Positions 14,123 through 21,494 of a stretch of DNA of 22,544 nt are shown here, piece after piece; the first letter of the stretch is position 1, and each line of letters starts with the position of its first letter. The notes under the pieces are model-generated. The model did not search any database and was not told the origin of the DNA. It was given only the letters and a program-made list of their open reading frames with translations. The position numbers and the translations under genes were made by a program. Origin of the DNA: DATDAH01 sp036525535 (GTDB taxonomy: Bacteria; Actinomycetota; Acidimicrobiia; Acidimicrobiales; DATDAH01); contig DATDAH010000255.1 in NCBI GenBank assembly GCA_036525535.1, forward strand, positions 1 to 22,544, given 5' to 3'.

Positions 14123-14992
14123 GTGACCGACGACGGCAACACGACGGGCGACTGGATCGCGCTGGCCGAGGCCACCTTTCGCATGGGCAACGGGCGAGGC
14201 GACGGCTACCCCGACGACGGGGAGCTGCCCGTCCGCAACGTCACCGTCGGGCCCTTCTCTATCGCCGCGACGGTGGTGACCAACGCCGAGTTCGCCGCGT
14301 TCGTCGAGAGCACCGGATGGCAGACCGACGCCGAGCGCTACGGCTGGTCCTTCGTGTTCGGCGGCCTGCTGCCCGACGAGTTCCCCGACACTCGGGGCGT
14401 GGCGGCGGCACCCTGGTGGCGTCAGGTCTACGAGGCCGACTGGCGGCGGCCGGAAGGCCAGCACTCGTCGGTGGACGATCGACCCGACCACCCCGTCGTC
14501 CACGTCTCGTGGAACGACGCCGTCGCCTACGGCGAGTGGGCCCGAGGCCGGCTCCCCACCGAGTCCGAGTGGGAGTACGCCGCCCGCGGCGGCCTCGACC
14601 AGCAGCCGTTCCCCTGGGGTGACGAGCTGGAGCCGGACGGTGAGCACCGGATGAACGTCTGGCAGGGTGAGTTCCCGGCGCACAACACGCTGGATGACGG
14701 GTGGCTGGGGACCGCCCCGGTGCGGAGCTACCCCGCCAACGGCCACGGGCTCTACGAGGTCACGGGCAACGTCTGGGAGTGGTGCGCCGACTGGTACGCG
14801 CCCGACAGCTACCAGAAGGACACCGTCGACCACCCGGGCGGTCCGACCGGCGGGGAGCGCAAGATCATGCGAGGCGGGTCGTACCTCTGCCACGCCAGCT
14901 ACTGCCGGCGCTACCGGGTGGACGCCCGGTCGTCCAGTGAGCCCGTCAGCACGGCGGGCAACGTCGGCTTCCGCCTGGTGCGGGAGAGCTGA
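14123..14992 (+). CDS. Formylglycine-generating enzyme (FGE-sulfatase family)
   Basis: The 289-residue protein has the FGE fold over its whole length: FRMGNGRGDGYPDDGE at the start, HPVVHVSWNDAVAYGEWA, RLPTESEWEYAARGG, GNVWEWCADWYAPD, and the C-terminal RGGSYLCHASYCRRYR. The last contains the two cysteines (256 and 261) that bind copper and carry out catalysis in bona fide FGEs, so it is likely active rather than an EgtB-like or non-catalytic relative. FGE oxidises the Cys of a CxPxR motif in type I sulfatases (or phosphonate monoester hydrolases) to formylglycine. No sulfatase is in the window, so the client must be elsewhere. The start is GTG at 14123, with GACACT six bases upstream; TTG at 14099 would add eight residues. 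The 100 bases after guaA show no clear terminator. Confidence 0.9.
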   Translation: MTDDGNTTGDWIALAEATFRMGNGRGDGYPDDGELPVRNVTVGPFSIAATVVTNAEFAAFVESTGWQTDAERYGWSFVFGGLLPDEFPDTRGVAAAPWWRQVYEADWRRPEGQHSSVDDRPDHPVVHVSWNDAVAYGEWARGRLPTESEWEYAARGGLDQQPFPWGDELEPDGEHRMNVWQGEFPAHNTLDDGWLGTAPVRSYPANGHGLYEVTGNVWEWCADWYAPDSYQKDTVDHPGGPTGGERKIMRGGSYLCHASYCRRYRVDARSSSEPVSTAGNVGFRLVRES

Positions 14993-15664
14993 TCAGATCC
15001 CGCCCAGGCCGTCACCGATGAGCTTGGCCCCCATGACGGCGAGGATCGCGGTCATCACCGCGGCGTTGTGGATGCCGAGCCAGGCCCGGAGGCGATCGAG
15101 CGACTCGCGGGCCTCATCGCCGCCGAACAGTCGGTAGGCCACCAGACCGGCGACCGAGAGGCTGGCCACGACCACGAAGACGGCGATGACCACGGCGGCG
15201 TCGCCGCTGGACAGCCCGCTCTCGGCGATGGAGGCAGCGGCCCCCGCGGTGATGATGAGGTTCTTCGGGTTGGCCGCCGACAGGGCCACCCCGAGGCCAA
15301 GCGACTTCACCGGCGTGAAGTCGTCGATGCCGTCCATCCAATCCGGCATGGTCTGCGTCTCGCCGGGCCCGGGGCGCCCCCGCCACTGCTTCAGAGCAAG
15401 GAACAGCAGGAGGAGCCCGAGGACGACCTTGCCCCAGCCAACCCCGCTCGCAGCGTCCGGATCGGTGGCCGCGTCGGTGCCGTCGGCCAGCGAGTAGATG
15501 ATCCCGGCGACCAGGCTCAACCCCACCACCCAGCCGACGAGGAAGGCGGGGCCGTTGGTGTTCGCCTTCGGTGTGAACAGCATCAGGATCACGGCGATGA
15601 TCGGTATCGGGCTGATCGCCACCGCGACCGCCCAGGGGAGGACCTCCCCGATCGCATCGACCAT
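14993..15664 (-). CDS. GAP/Sap family membrane protein (LysE-like exporter fold)
   Basis: From ATG at 15664 the product is 223 residues with about six membrane helices. It begins with a helix containing AVAISPIPIIAVILMLFTPKA, has the repeated half SLGLGVALSAANPKNLII, and a polar loop between the halves (about residues 95-117). This is the pattern of the GAP family (Sap, sulfolipid-1-addressing protein), related to LysE-type exporters. In mycobacteria GAP/Sap proteins help move glycolipids to the surface; substrates of other members are unknown. The open frame extends to 15703, but the ATG at 15664 gives a normal N terminus and has GATACT six bases upstream. It is divergent from the TauE/SafE gene (77-base gap) and its stop abuts that of the FGE gene. 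Confidence 0.87.
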   Translation of the reverse strand: MVDAIGEVLPWAVAVAISPIPIIAVILMLFTPKANTNGPAFLVGWVVGLSLVAGIIYSLADGTDAATDPDAASGVGWGKVVLGLLLLFLALKQWRGRPGPGETQTMPDWMDGIDDFTPVKSLGLGVALSAANPKNLIITAGAAASIAESGLSSGDAAVVIAVFVVVASLSVAGLVAYRLFGGDEARESLDRLRAWLGIHNAAVMTAILAVMGAKLIGDGLGGI

Positions 15665-15670
15665 GGACCG

Positions 15671-15676
15671 AGTATC
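15671..15676 (-). promoter_or_regulatory. Candidate -10 element for the GAP-family gene
   Basis: The minus strand reads GATACT with six bases before ATG at 15664. There is no Shine-Dalgarno sequence and no strong -35 element. The spacing implies a leaderless transcript. Confidence 0.4.
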
Positions 15677-15705
15677 GCTCCCGGGGAGCGGCCGGTCCGG
15701 CACCG

Positions 15706-15734
15706 TTGTCCCAATACCGGCTCTCCCATAGGAT
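15706..15734 (+). promoter_or_regulatory. Promoter for the TauE/SafE gene, leaderless layout
   Basis: TTGTCC (15706-15711), a 17-base spacer and TAGGAT (15729-15734) make a well-formed sigma-70-type promoter. The -10 ends seven bases before ATG at 15742, so transcription should begin at the start codon. An AGGGG run directly before the ATG is too close to serve as a normal Shine-Dalgarno site. Confidence 0.6.
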
Positions 15735-15741
15735 TTAGGGG

Positions 15742-16641
15742 ATGGGCCGACTCCTCCTCGTCGGCCTGGCCGGCTTCATGGCGTGCCTGGTCGACGGTGC
15801 CCTCGGCATGGGCTTCGGACCGACCGCCTCCAGCATCCTGCTCGGCTCAGGCCTGTCGCCCGCGGCGACGTCGACGACGGTGAACCTGGCCAAGGTCGTC
15901 ACGGGCCTGGCCTCGGGCGTCTCCCACTGGCGCTTCGGCAACGTCGACCGGAGCCTGGTCCTGCGCCTCGCCATCCCCGGCATGGTCGGGGCCCTGATCG
16001 GCGTGACCGTGCTGACCAACGTCGACGGCGACGCGCTGCGGCCGATCCTGGCCGCCCTCCTGATGCTCGTGGCCATCCGCATCCTGGTCCGCTTCGGCCG
16101 GCTGAAGCCGGTGAGCGCGGCCACCGCCGCGGCCGACGCCGAGGCCCACCAGTCCGAGCCCCTCCCCGAGTGGAACAGCCGGGGGACGGCGATCGCGGCC
16201 GGGGCCGGAGGCGTGACCAACGGGCTGATCGGCGCCTGGGGCCCGGTGGTGACCCCGTTCCTGCTCCACCGGGGCCTGCCCCCACGCTTCGCCATCGGCT
16301 CGGTGAACACCGCCGAGGTCGCCGTAGCCGTGGTGGCCTCTGGCTCCTTGCTGGCGAAGCTGGGCAGCTCCGGCCTCGACATCGGGGTCGTCCTGGCCAT
16401 GCTCATCGGCGGCGTCCTGGCCGCCCCCCTCGCCGCCTACGTCATCCGATTCCTGCCCGCTCGAGGCCTCGGCGTGGCCGTAGCCGGGCTGCTCATGCTG
16501 ACCAACCTGCGCGAGCTGTCCACCTGGGCCGACGTCGGCGCGGTCCGCTGGGTCGCCTACGGAGCCGTCGTCGCCCTGTGCCTGGCCGTCGGACTGATCC
16601 CCTCGATGCGAGCGCGGCGCCGGGAGGCCCAGCTCGCTTGA
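15742..16641 (+). CDS. TauE/SafE (TSUP) family membrane exporter
   Basis: The 299-residue protein has about eight hydrophobic helices in two homologous halves, each beginning with a glycine-rich helix and a conserved Asn/Gly-Xaa-Pro element: DGALGMGFGPTASSILL (18-34) with ATSTTVNLAK in the first half, and AGAGGVTNGLIGAWGP with FAIGSVNTAEV in the second. The cytoplasmic loop between the halves is hydrophilic. TSUP proteins export or take up sulfite, sulfoacetate or other organosulfur or organic anions; the substrate is not readable here, and no sulfur metabolism gene is adjacent apart from the more distant FGE gene. Full length. It shares a short divergent promoter region with the GAP-family gene and converges on the carboxypeptidase gene with a 7-base gap. 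Confidence 0.9.
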   Translation: MGRLLLVGLAGFMACLVDGALGMGFGPTASSILLGSGLSPAATSTTVNLAKVVTGLASGVSHWRFGNVDRSLVLRLAIPGMVGALIGVTVLTNVDGDALRPILAALLMLVAIRILVRFGRLKPVSAATAAADAEAHQSEPLPEWNSRGTAIAAGAGGVTNGLIGAWGPVVTPFLLHRGLPPRFAIGSVNTAEVAVAVVASGSLLAKLGSSGLDIGVVLAMLIGGVLAAPLAAYVIRFLPARGLGVAVAGLLMLTNLRELSTWADVGAVRWVAYGAVVALCLAVGLIPSMRARRREAQLA

Positions 16642-16648
16642 GCGCGCC

Positions 16649-19600
16649 TCAGTCGACCTCGAGGTACTGCAGGATGCGGCCGAGCACGTCGGCCTGGTCG
16701 GCCGGCGAGGCCAGCTGCTCGATGCCGTAGCCGAGCAGGACCGAGTCGGAAGTCGTGACCGACGCGGCCGCCACGACGAGGGCCCCGGCGAACTGGAAGT
16801 TGCCGGTGTTCGGCGGGCTGCCTTCCGGCTCGCTCTCGATGGTCCAGAGGCTGGTCGCTCCCTCGAAGCCGTCGGCATCCAGCACGCCGGCGTTCGTGGT
16901 GACCCGGGTGTCGTCCACGAACGCCCCGATACCAGCCACGGCGCCGTCGGTCACGTAGCTGATCTTCACGTCGACGGCTCCCTGGGCATAGGCCGAAAGG
17001 TCGAACGCCACTTGCGTCCAGCCGCCCGAGTCGCCGGTGAACGAGTTCCACGACCCGGGGCTGGCCGGGACACACGGGTTGCCCAGCGTGAGGTAGTGCG
17101 TGAGGAACGGGTGCTGCTCCAGGAGGAAGGCCTGCTCGCAGTCGGCCGGCACGTCGGTGGACGTGCCGCTGTTCAGGTCGGGCAGTGTCGTCCACTCGTC
17201 GGTGCCGGCCGGCGCCGCCTCGACGATGACGTGGTCATAGCCCAGCTCGGTGACATACGAGAGCTGGAACTCGAGGGTCGGTGCTTCGGCCGCCGTGACC
17301 GCCGACAGGTCGATCGTGCGTCCGATCCGCTGGTAGGAAGAATCCTCGTGGGGCGCGCCGGCATAGCGCTCGCCCTCCACGGGCCCGAACGGGTTGACGC
17401 CGGAGGCGTCGAGATACGTGCTCGACCCCGTGCCGGCGAACAGCGGGAACTGGTCGGGCGGCAGCTCGTCGCTCGTCAGGACGAACGCCCCCGCCTCGTC
17501 GAGTGGGTTGTCGACCGTGGCCGGGCCGCCCAACGCCGCCGACACGCCCGTCAACGGATCACCCGTACCGCCCACCGCGGTCGGGTCGGCGAACGTCGTG
17601 CGGGCGAAGGCGCCGAGGTAGTACTGGTGGAAGTCGTCGGCGAGCAGCAGGCAGTCGCTGAAGAAGTCCTCGGTCACGACGCAGTCCTCCTCGGGGGCAC
17701 CGTCGAGCCCGTAGTAGATGCCACCGATCGAGCCACCGAGCTGGCCGAAGTAACCGGCCGTCTCGCCGGACTGCACCAGCTTGCCGCCCTCGTTGAGGTA
17801 GTCCCGGACGGCGAGCGTCAGGTACTGCTCCCTCTCGGCCACCGCCAGGTCCTCGAAGTCGCCCAGGTACGTCTCGGTGATCTCGTCCTCTGCGTCCTGG
17901 GTCAGTCGGTTGTCGCCCAACTCCCAGATCACGGCGTCGTAGTGGTCGAGCACGCCCAGGGGGTGGGGGACGCCCTGGCTGTCGATGTCCCACGTGTCGT
18001 AGCTGATGCCGTTGGCGTCGAGCGCGGCGCCGTAGTCGTCCAGGTACTTCGGTCCGGTCGTGCCCGCCGGATAGGTCGGGTTCACGCCGGTGACGTCCTC
18101 GTCGGCGATCACGAGCACGTCGGCGCCGGTGTCGTCGGCGACCGTGTAGGTGAACGGTTCGCTCCGCACGAAGCCGCGCCGCCGGTCGACCGCGGAGAAG
18201 CGCACCTCGACCGTGTCGCCCGGATCCGCCCCGCGGACCCGGCCCCGGAACTCGCCGTAGTACACCTCACCCTCGTCGCCGTACCGCTCGCCGCCCTCCC
18301 ACTCCCGAGTCGACGTGACGTGGGGCCGACCGCCGTTGATGCGGTAGGTCATGACCCGCCGCGCCTGCGAGCGTCGCGCGGTCACCGCGACGGTCTGCGG
18401 GTCGCCGTAGGACACGGCGAAGCTGTCGACGACGAAGTCGGCCGTGGTGCGGTCCACGACGGACACGGGGTCGTCGGGGTCGAGCGCCGACTGGGCGGTG
18501 CCGATGGCGAACGGGATGTTCTTCTCGAACTCGGCCTGCACCAGCTCCTCGTCGTCGGGGAAGATGAACACGCTCGTGCAGTCGGCCGGATCCCACTCGT
18601 CGTCGGGCACCGACTCGGCGGCGGTCTCGCACGTCGCCATCTCGGGCGTGAAGGCCAGCGTGTCGTACTGGCGGTGCGCGTGCTCGGTGGTCTCACCGTT
18701 GGTGGTGTAGAGCTCGGCCGAGATGTCGGGGTCGTAGGTCGGGATGGCGGAGTTCTCGTCGTCGCCGGCCATCGCCTCGTAGACGACATCGTCGGGCGTC
18801 GGGGTCGCCACCTGCCATCCGGTGCCGTAGAGCAGCAGCTCGGCGGCCGAGTGGTAGTTGATGTGGAACTCGAAGCCGACGCGGTCGAGCAGGCCGTCGA
18901 GGGCCTGCGTCTCGGGCTCGGACGCCGGGGCTACGCCCCGGTACGTCTCGCTGGTGAAGTTGGGCGACGAGCCCTCGTTGTCGTAGCCCCACTTGGTCTC
19001 GTAGTTGCGGTTGGGGTCGACGCCGTCGGCGTCGGTGATGACCCCGTCGCCGTCGTTGTCGCGCAGGTTCTTGCGCCACAGGCGCTGGCCGGGCTCGAAC
19101 GTGAAGTCGTAACCGTCGGGGTTGGCGACGGGCACGAACCACAGCTCGGTGCGGTTGACCAGGTCCGTGATGGTGGCGTCGGTGCCGTAGCCGTCGACGA
19201 TGTAGTGGGCCAGCCGCCGGTTCATCTCGGGCGTGATCCACTCGCGGGCGTGCTGGGCCGACGAGAACAGCGTGGCCGGGCGCCGACCGTCGCGGGTCTG
19301 GTTGGCCCGGCGCGTGATCTTGATGGCGATGATGTCCTGTCCGTTCACCGTCTGGCCGATCGTCACCAGCTTGACGATGTCGGGGTTGTCGGCCGCCAGC
19401 TGCTCGTACTCCTCCTTGAGCCCGCCGGCGCCGCCGTAGGGTCGGAAGACCTCGTAGCCCGCAGCCGCCTCGCGGGTGGACAACTCGGCGACGGACTGGC
19501 CGTCGATCTCCTTGAGCTCGAGGTCGACGCCCTGCTCGACCAGGTCGGCGGCCTGATCGTCGCTGAGGATGACCTCGACGTCGGCCTGGCCGTCAGGGGT

Positions 19601-19807
19601 GGACGACAGGTCCATCTCGTGCATGTCGAGACCGGTCGCCCGCACGGCCGCGAGGTCACGCGCGTCGAGCCGGCCGACGTAGACGTCGTTGGTGCCGCCG
19701 TCCTCCTCCTGGGCGTAGCGCGCCGCGGGCGTAGCACCGGCGAACGTCACCCCCAGACCACTGACGAGAACCCCCACGGCCACGACTGCTGAGAAACTGC
19801 GCCGCAT
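16649..19807 (-). CDS. Large secreted M14 zinc carboxypeptidase with C-terminal accessory domains
   Basis: The 1052-residue protein starts with a signal peptide (MRRSFSAVVAVG through about residue 27). A propeptide-like region (about 30-120) follows, then an M14 catalytic domain (about 125-440): zinc ligands His186 and Glu189 in QHAREW, Arg267 in DPNRNY, zinc ligand His319 in NYHSAAEL, catalytic Glu389 in FTPEM. Just before Arg267 lies a DxDxDG loop (250-261) that resembles an EF-hand calcium site. After a beta-rich linker (about 465-557), residues about 562-690 (DVLVIADED to SGETAGYFG) resemble the domain seen in immune-inhibitor-A-type secreted peptidases, and about 800-1010 looks like a MAM/jelly-roll domain. 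It probably removes C-terminal residues from extracellular peptides. The ATG at 19807 is chosen because it begins the signal peptide; the frame runs on to 19882. A good promoter lies upstream. Confidence 0.9.
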   Translation of the reverse strand: MRRSFSAVVAVGVLVSGLGVTFAGATPAARYAQEEDGGTNDVYVGRLDARDLAAVRATGLDMHEMDLSSTPDGQADVEVILSDDQAADLVEQGVDLELKEIDGQSVAELSTREAAAGYEVFRPYGGAGGLKEEYEQLAADNPDIVKLVTIGQTVNGQDIIAIKITRRANQTRDGRRPATLFSSAQHAREWITPEMNRRLAHYIVDGYGTDATITDLVNRTELWFVPVANPDGYDFTFEPGQRLWRKNLRDNDGDGVITDADGVDPNRNYETKWGYDNEGSSPNFTSETYRGVAPASEPETQALDGLLDRVGFEFHINYHSAAELLLYGTGWQVATPTPDDVVYEAMAGDDENSAIPTYDPDISAELYTTNGETTEHAHRQYDTLAFTPEMATCETAAESVPDDEWDPADCTSVFIFPDDEELVQAEFEKNIPFAIGTAQSALDPDDPVSVVDRTTADFVVDSFAVSYGDPQTVAVTARRSQARRVMTYRINGGRPHVTSTREWEGGERYGDEGEVYYGEFRGRVRGADPGDTVEVRFSAVDRRRGFVRSEPFTYTVADDTGADVLVIADEDVTGVNPTYPAGTTGPKYLDDYGAALDANGISYDTWDIDSQGVPHPLGVLDHYDAVIWELGDNRLTQDAEDEITETYLGDFEDLAVAEREQYLTLAVRDYLNEGGKLVQSGETAGYFGQLGGSIGGIYYGLDGAPEEDCVVTEDFFSDCLLLADDFHQYYLGAFARTTFADPTAVGGTGDPLTGVSAALGGPATVDNPLDEAGAFVLTSDELPPDQFPLFAGTGSSTYLDASGVNPFGPVEGERYAGAPHEDSSYQRIGRTIDLSAVTAAEAPTLEFQLSYVTELGYDHVIVEAAPAGTDEWTTLPDLNSGTSTDVPADCEQAFLLEQHPFLTHYLTLGNPCVPASPGSWNSFTGDSGGWTQVAFDLSAYAQGAVDVKISYVTDGAVAGIGAFVDDTRVTTNAGVLDADGFEGATSLWTIESEPEGSPPNTGNFQFAGALVVAAASVTTSDSVLLGYGIEQLASPADQADVLGRILQYLEVD

Positions 19808-19843
19808 CTCGACACCCCCGGTTGCGTGTCCGCCCCGGCAGGA

Positions 19844-19872
19844 AGGATGGTCCGCGACGCACAGCGTGTCAA
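19844..19872 (-). promoter_or_regulatory. Promoter of the M14 carboxypeptidase gene
   Basis: The minus strand reads a perfect -35 TTGACA (19872-19867), a 17-base spacer and CATCCT (19849-19844). The predicted leader is about 30 bases and contains GGGGGTG shortly before ATG at 19807. This is the best consensus promoter in the window. An 8-bp palindrome, GCGTACGC (19886-19893), lies just upstream. Confidence 0.65.
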
Positions 19873-19917
19873 CGGAGAGCACCCAGCGTACGCACAGGTC
19901 AGGAGCGGTCGTCGATG

Positions 19918-19935
19918 CGTAGCTCCTTGGCTACG
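19918..19935 (-). terminator. Hairpin after the Rrf2 regulator gene
   Basis: CGTAGC-N6-GCTACG has perfect 6-bp arms and begins five bases beyond the Rrf2 stop in its direction of transcription. There is no T tract, so it may be a weak terminator or a 3'-end stabiliser separating Rrf2 from the carboxypeptidase gene. Confidence 0.45.
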
Positions 19936-19940
19936 AGGGG

Positions 19941-20405
19941 TCAGCGGTCGGTGCCGGACCGCCAGGCGTCGGGGTCGTTCACCAGGGCTTGGACCTCGGT
20001 GGGGAGGTCGCCGGCCAGGAGGTCGGCCAGGGTGACGCTCTCCATCACCGAACGGACGGCCGCTCGCAGGCCGATCCAGAGGTCGCCCAGGTGGCGGCTG
20101 GTGCCGTCGTACTGGATGTGTTCGGGGCGCTGGCCCTGGACGAGCGCCAGCGGACCGTCGACGGCCCGCGAGACGTCGGCCATGGTGATCTGGTCGGCCG
20201 GGCGGCCGAGGCGGTAGCCGCCGGTGGCGCCTCGCTGGCCGATGACGAGGCCCTCCCGCCGGAGCTGGAGCAGGATGCTCTCGAGGTAGCGGCGGGGGAT
20301 GTCCTGGGCGTCGGCCAGCTCGTCGCGGGTCACCCGGCCCGCCTCGCTGCTGGCCAGCTCGAGCAGGGCCCGCACGGCGTAGTCGATCCGGGCGGTCACC
20401 TGCAC
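19941..20405 (-). CDS. Rrf2 family transcriptional regulator lacking cysteines
   Basis: From GTG at 20405 the product is 154 residues, normal for Rrf2. The N-terminal winged helix is typical: QVTARIDYAVRALLELA (2-18), IPRRYLESILLQLRREGLV (36-54) and the wing RGATGGYRLGRP (58-69), followed by the dimerisation helix (about 105-130). The protein contains no cysteine at all, so it cannot hold an IscR/NsrR-type cysteine-ligated iron-sulfur cluster and must sense another signal or act through a protein partner, as CymR does. The open frame extends to 20570, but the extension is antisense of zapE. CATGAT lies six bases before the GTG and an 18-bp dyad abuts it, which suggests autoregulation. Divergent from zapE. 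Confidence 0.9.
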   Translation of the reverse strand: MQVTARIDYAVRALLELASSEAGRVTRDELADAQDIPRRYLESILLQLRREGLVIGQRGATGGYRLGRPADQITMADVSRAVDGPLALVQGQRPEHIQYDGTSRHLGDLWIGLRAAVRSVMESVTLADLLAGDLPTEVQALVNDPDAWRSGTDR

Positions 20406-20411
20406 CGGCCC

Positions 20412-20434
20412 ATCATGCCCGACCCGGGTTGGGC
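20412..20434 (-). promoter_or_regulatory. Rrf2 -10 element with adjoining dyad, candidate autoregulatory operator
   Basis: The minus strand reads CATGAT at 20417-20412, six bases before GTG at 20405. Touching it is GCCCGACCCGGGTTGGGC (20417-20434), an 18-bp dyad with one unmatched pair. A regulator bound to this dyad would cover the Rrf2 promoter and may also affect zapE, whose candidate -35 TTGGGC (20429-20434) is inside it. Confidence 0.5.
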
Positions 20435-20453
20435 GCTCGGATGAAGGACCCCC

Positions 20454-20459
20454 TACCGT
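20454..20459 (+). promoter_or_regulatory. Candidate -10 element for zapE
   Basis: TACCGT lies ten bases before GTG at 20470. A possible -35 TTGGGC (20429-20434) is 19 bases upstream and overlaps the dyad next to the Rrf2 promoter. A leader of only about three bases is implied. Confidence 0.35.
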
Positions 20460-20469
20460 CACGGGCGCC

Positions 20470-21486
20470 GTGCGCCTGGTCGACCTCCATCCCAGCCTCG
20501 ACGGCGACGAACTGCTGGCTCGCTTCGTCCCGCCGCGCCGTTTCGCCGACGTCCGCTTCTCGACGTTCATCCCCGACCCGACCCACCCCAGCCAGGCCGA
20601 CGCCCTGACCCGGGTGGAGGCGCTCGCGCTGCCGGTGGCCGGGTCCAGCCGGGGGTTCCTGGGCCGCCGTAGCCCGGCGCCGGGCGGACCGCCGGGCCTC
20701 TACCTCGACGGCGGCTTCGGCGTGGGCAAGACCCACCTCATCGCCGCCCTCTGGCACGCCACGCCCGGGCCCGCCGCCTACCTGACCTTCGCCGAGCTGA
20801 CGGCCCTCATCGGCTTCGTCGGGATGGACGCCGCCGTCGCCGCCTTCGCCGACCACCGGTTGGTGTGCCTCGACGAATTCGAGCTGGACGACGTGGCCAA
20901 CACGCTGATGACCGTCACGTTCCTGCGCCGGGTGCTGGCCGGCGGTCGGCTCCGGGTGGCGACCACGTCGAACTCGCTGCCCGACCGGCTGGGCGAGGGC
21001 CGGTTCAGCGCCGAGGACTTCCAGAGGGAGATCGCCGCCATCGCCCAGCACTTCGCCGTGGTCCGCATCGACGGCCCCGACGTCCGGGCCCAGCGCACGG
21101 TCCTGCGGGAGACGGTCGACGAGGCCGAGGTCGAGCAGGCGATCTCGGCCGAGAGCTCGGTGGCGGTCGACGAGTTCGACGATCTCGTCGCCCACCTCCG
21201 CACCGTGCACCCGATCCAGTACGGCCCCCTGGTCGAGTCGGTGGAGACCGTCGTCGTGCGGGGCATGCACCCGGTGACCAACCAGGGCGACGCATTGCTG
21301 CTCGTGTCTCTGATCGACGAGCTCTACGACGCCGGCCGCACCGTCCTGACGACGGGGTGCGGCGTGTCCAAGCTCTTCGACGAGTCCTACCGCCACGGCG
21401 GCTACCGCAAGAAGTACGGCCGGGCCGAGTCGAGGCTGTCGGCCATGCTCGGCGAAGCCACGACCGAGGCCGGCGCGGCGCTCTAG
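20470..21486 (+). CDS. zapE: ZapE/AFG1 family AAA+ type ATPase
   Basis: The 338-residue protein has the ZapE/AFG1 arrangement: an N-terminal helical region with RFADVRFSTFIPDPTHPSQ (24-42), Walker A GGFGVGKTHL (81-90), Walker B LVCLDEFELDD (131-141) with the family's DEFE/DD pattern, the sensor ATTSNSLPDRL (164-174), and a C-terminal region with the typical LIDELYD and GGYRKKYGR. The catalytic ATPase residues are present. In proteobacteria ZapE acts at the division ring and in mitochondria AFG1 is linked to respiratory-protein quality control; the actinobacterial role is less clear. GTG at 20470 begins the reading frame close to the start of homology. It is divergent from Rrf2 (64-base gap) and converges on the oxidoreductase gene through a palindrome holding both stops. 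Confidence 0.9.
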   Translation: MRLVDLHPSLDGDELLARFVPPRRFADVRFSTFIPDPTHPSQADALTRVEALALPVAGSSRGFLGRRSPAPGGPPGLYLDGGFGVGKTHLIAALWHATPGPAAYLTFAELTALIGFVGMDAAVAAFADHRLVCLDEFELDDVANTLMTVTFLRRVLAGGRLRVATTSNSLPDRLGEGRFSAEDFQREIAAIAQHFAVVRIDGPDVRAQRTVLRETVDEAEVEQAISAESSVAVDEFDDLVAHLRTVHPIQYGPLVESVETVVVRGMHPVTNQGDALLLVSLIDELYDAGRTVLTTGCGVSKLFDESYRHGGYRKKYGRAESRLSAMLGEATTEAGAAL

Positions 21487-21494
21487 GCGCCTAG
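21483..21494. repeat. 12-bp perfect palindrome containing both convergent stop codons
   Basis: CTAGGCGCCTAG is perfectly self-complementary and contains the TAG stop of zapE (21484-21486) and the TAG stop of the oxidoreductase gene (21493-21491 on the minus strand). It may act as a minimal bidirectional end structure, although its stem is short and loopless. Confidence 0.55.

Noticed and set aside
12370..14190. 606-codon open frame on the minus strand opposite guaA
   Set aside because: Composition-driven antisense frame; guaA motifs on the plus strand are unambiguous.
17012..19792. 926-codon open frame on the plus strand opposite the M14 carboxypeptidase
   Set aside because: Low-complexity V/G/R/D-rich translation with no domain; an antisense shadow of a GC-rich gene that has a signal peptide and full catalytic motifs.
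20406..20570. N-terminal extension of the Rrf2 regulator
   Set aside because: Antisense of zapE; family homology begins exactly at GTG 20405.
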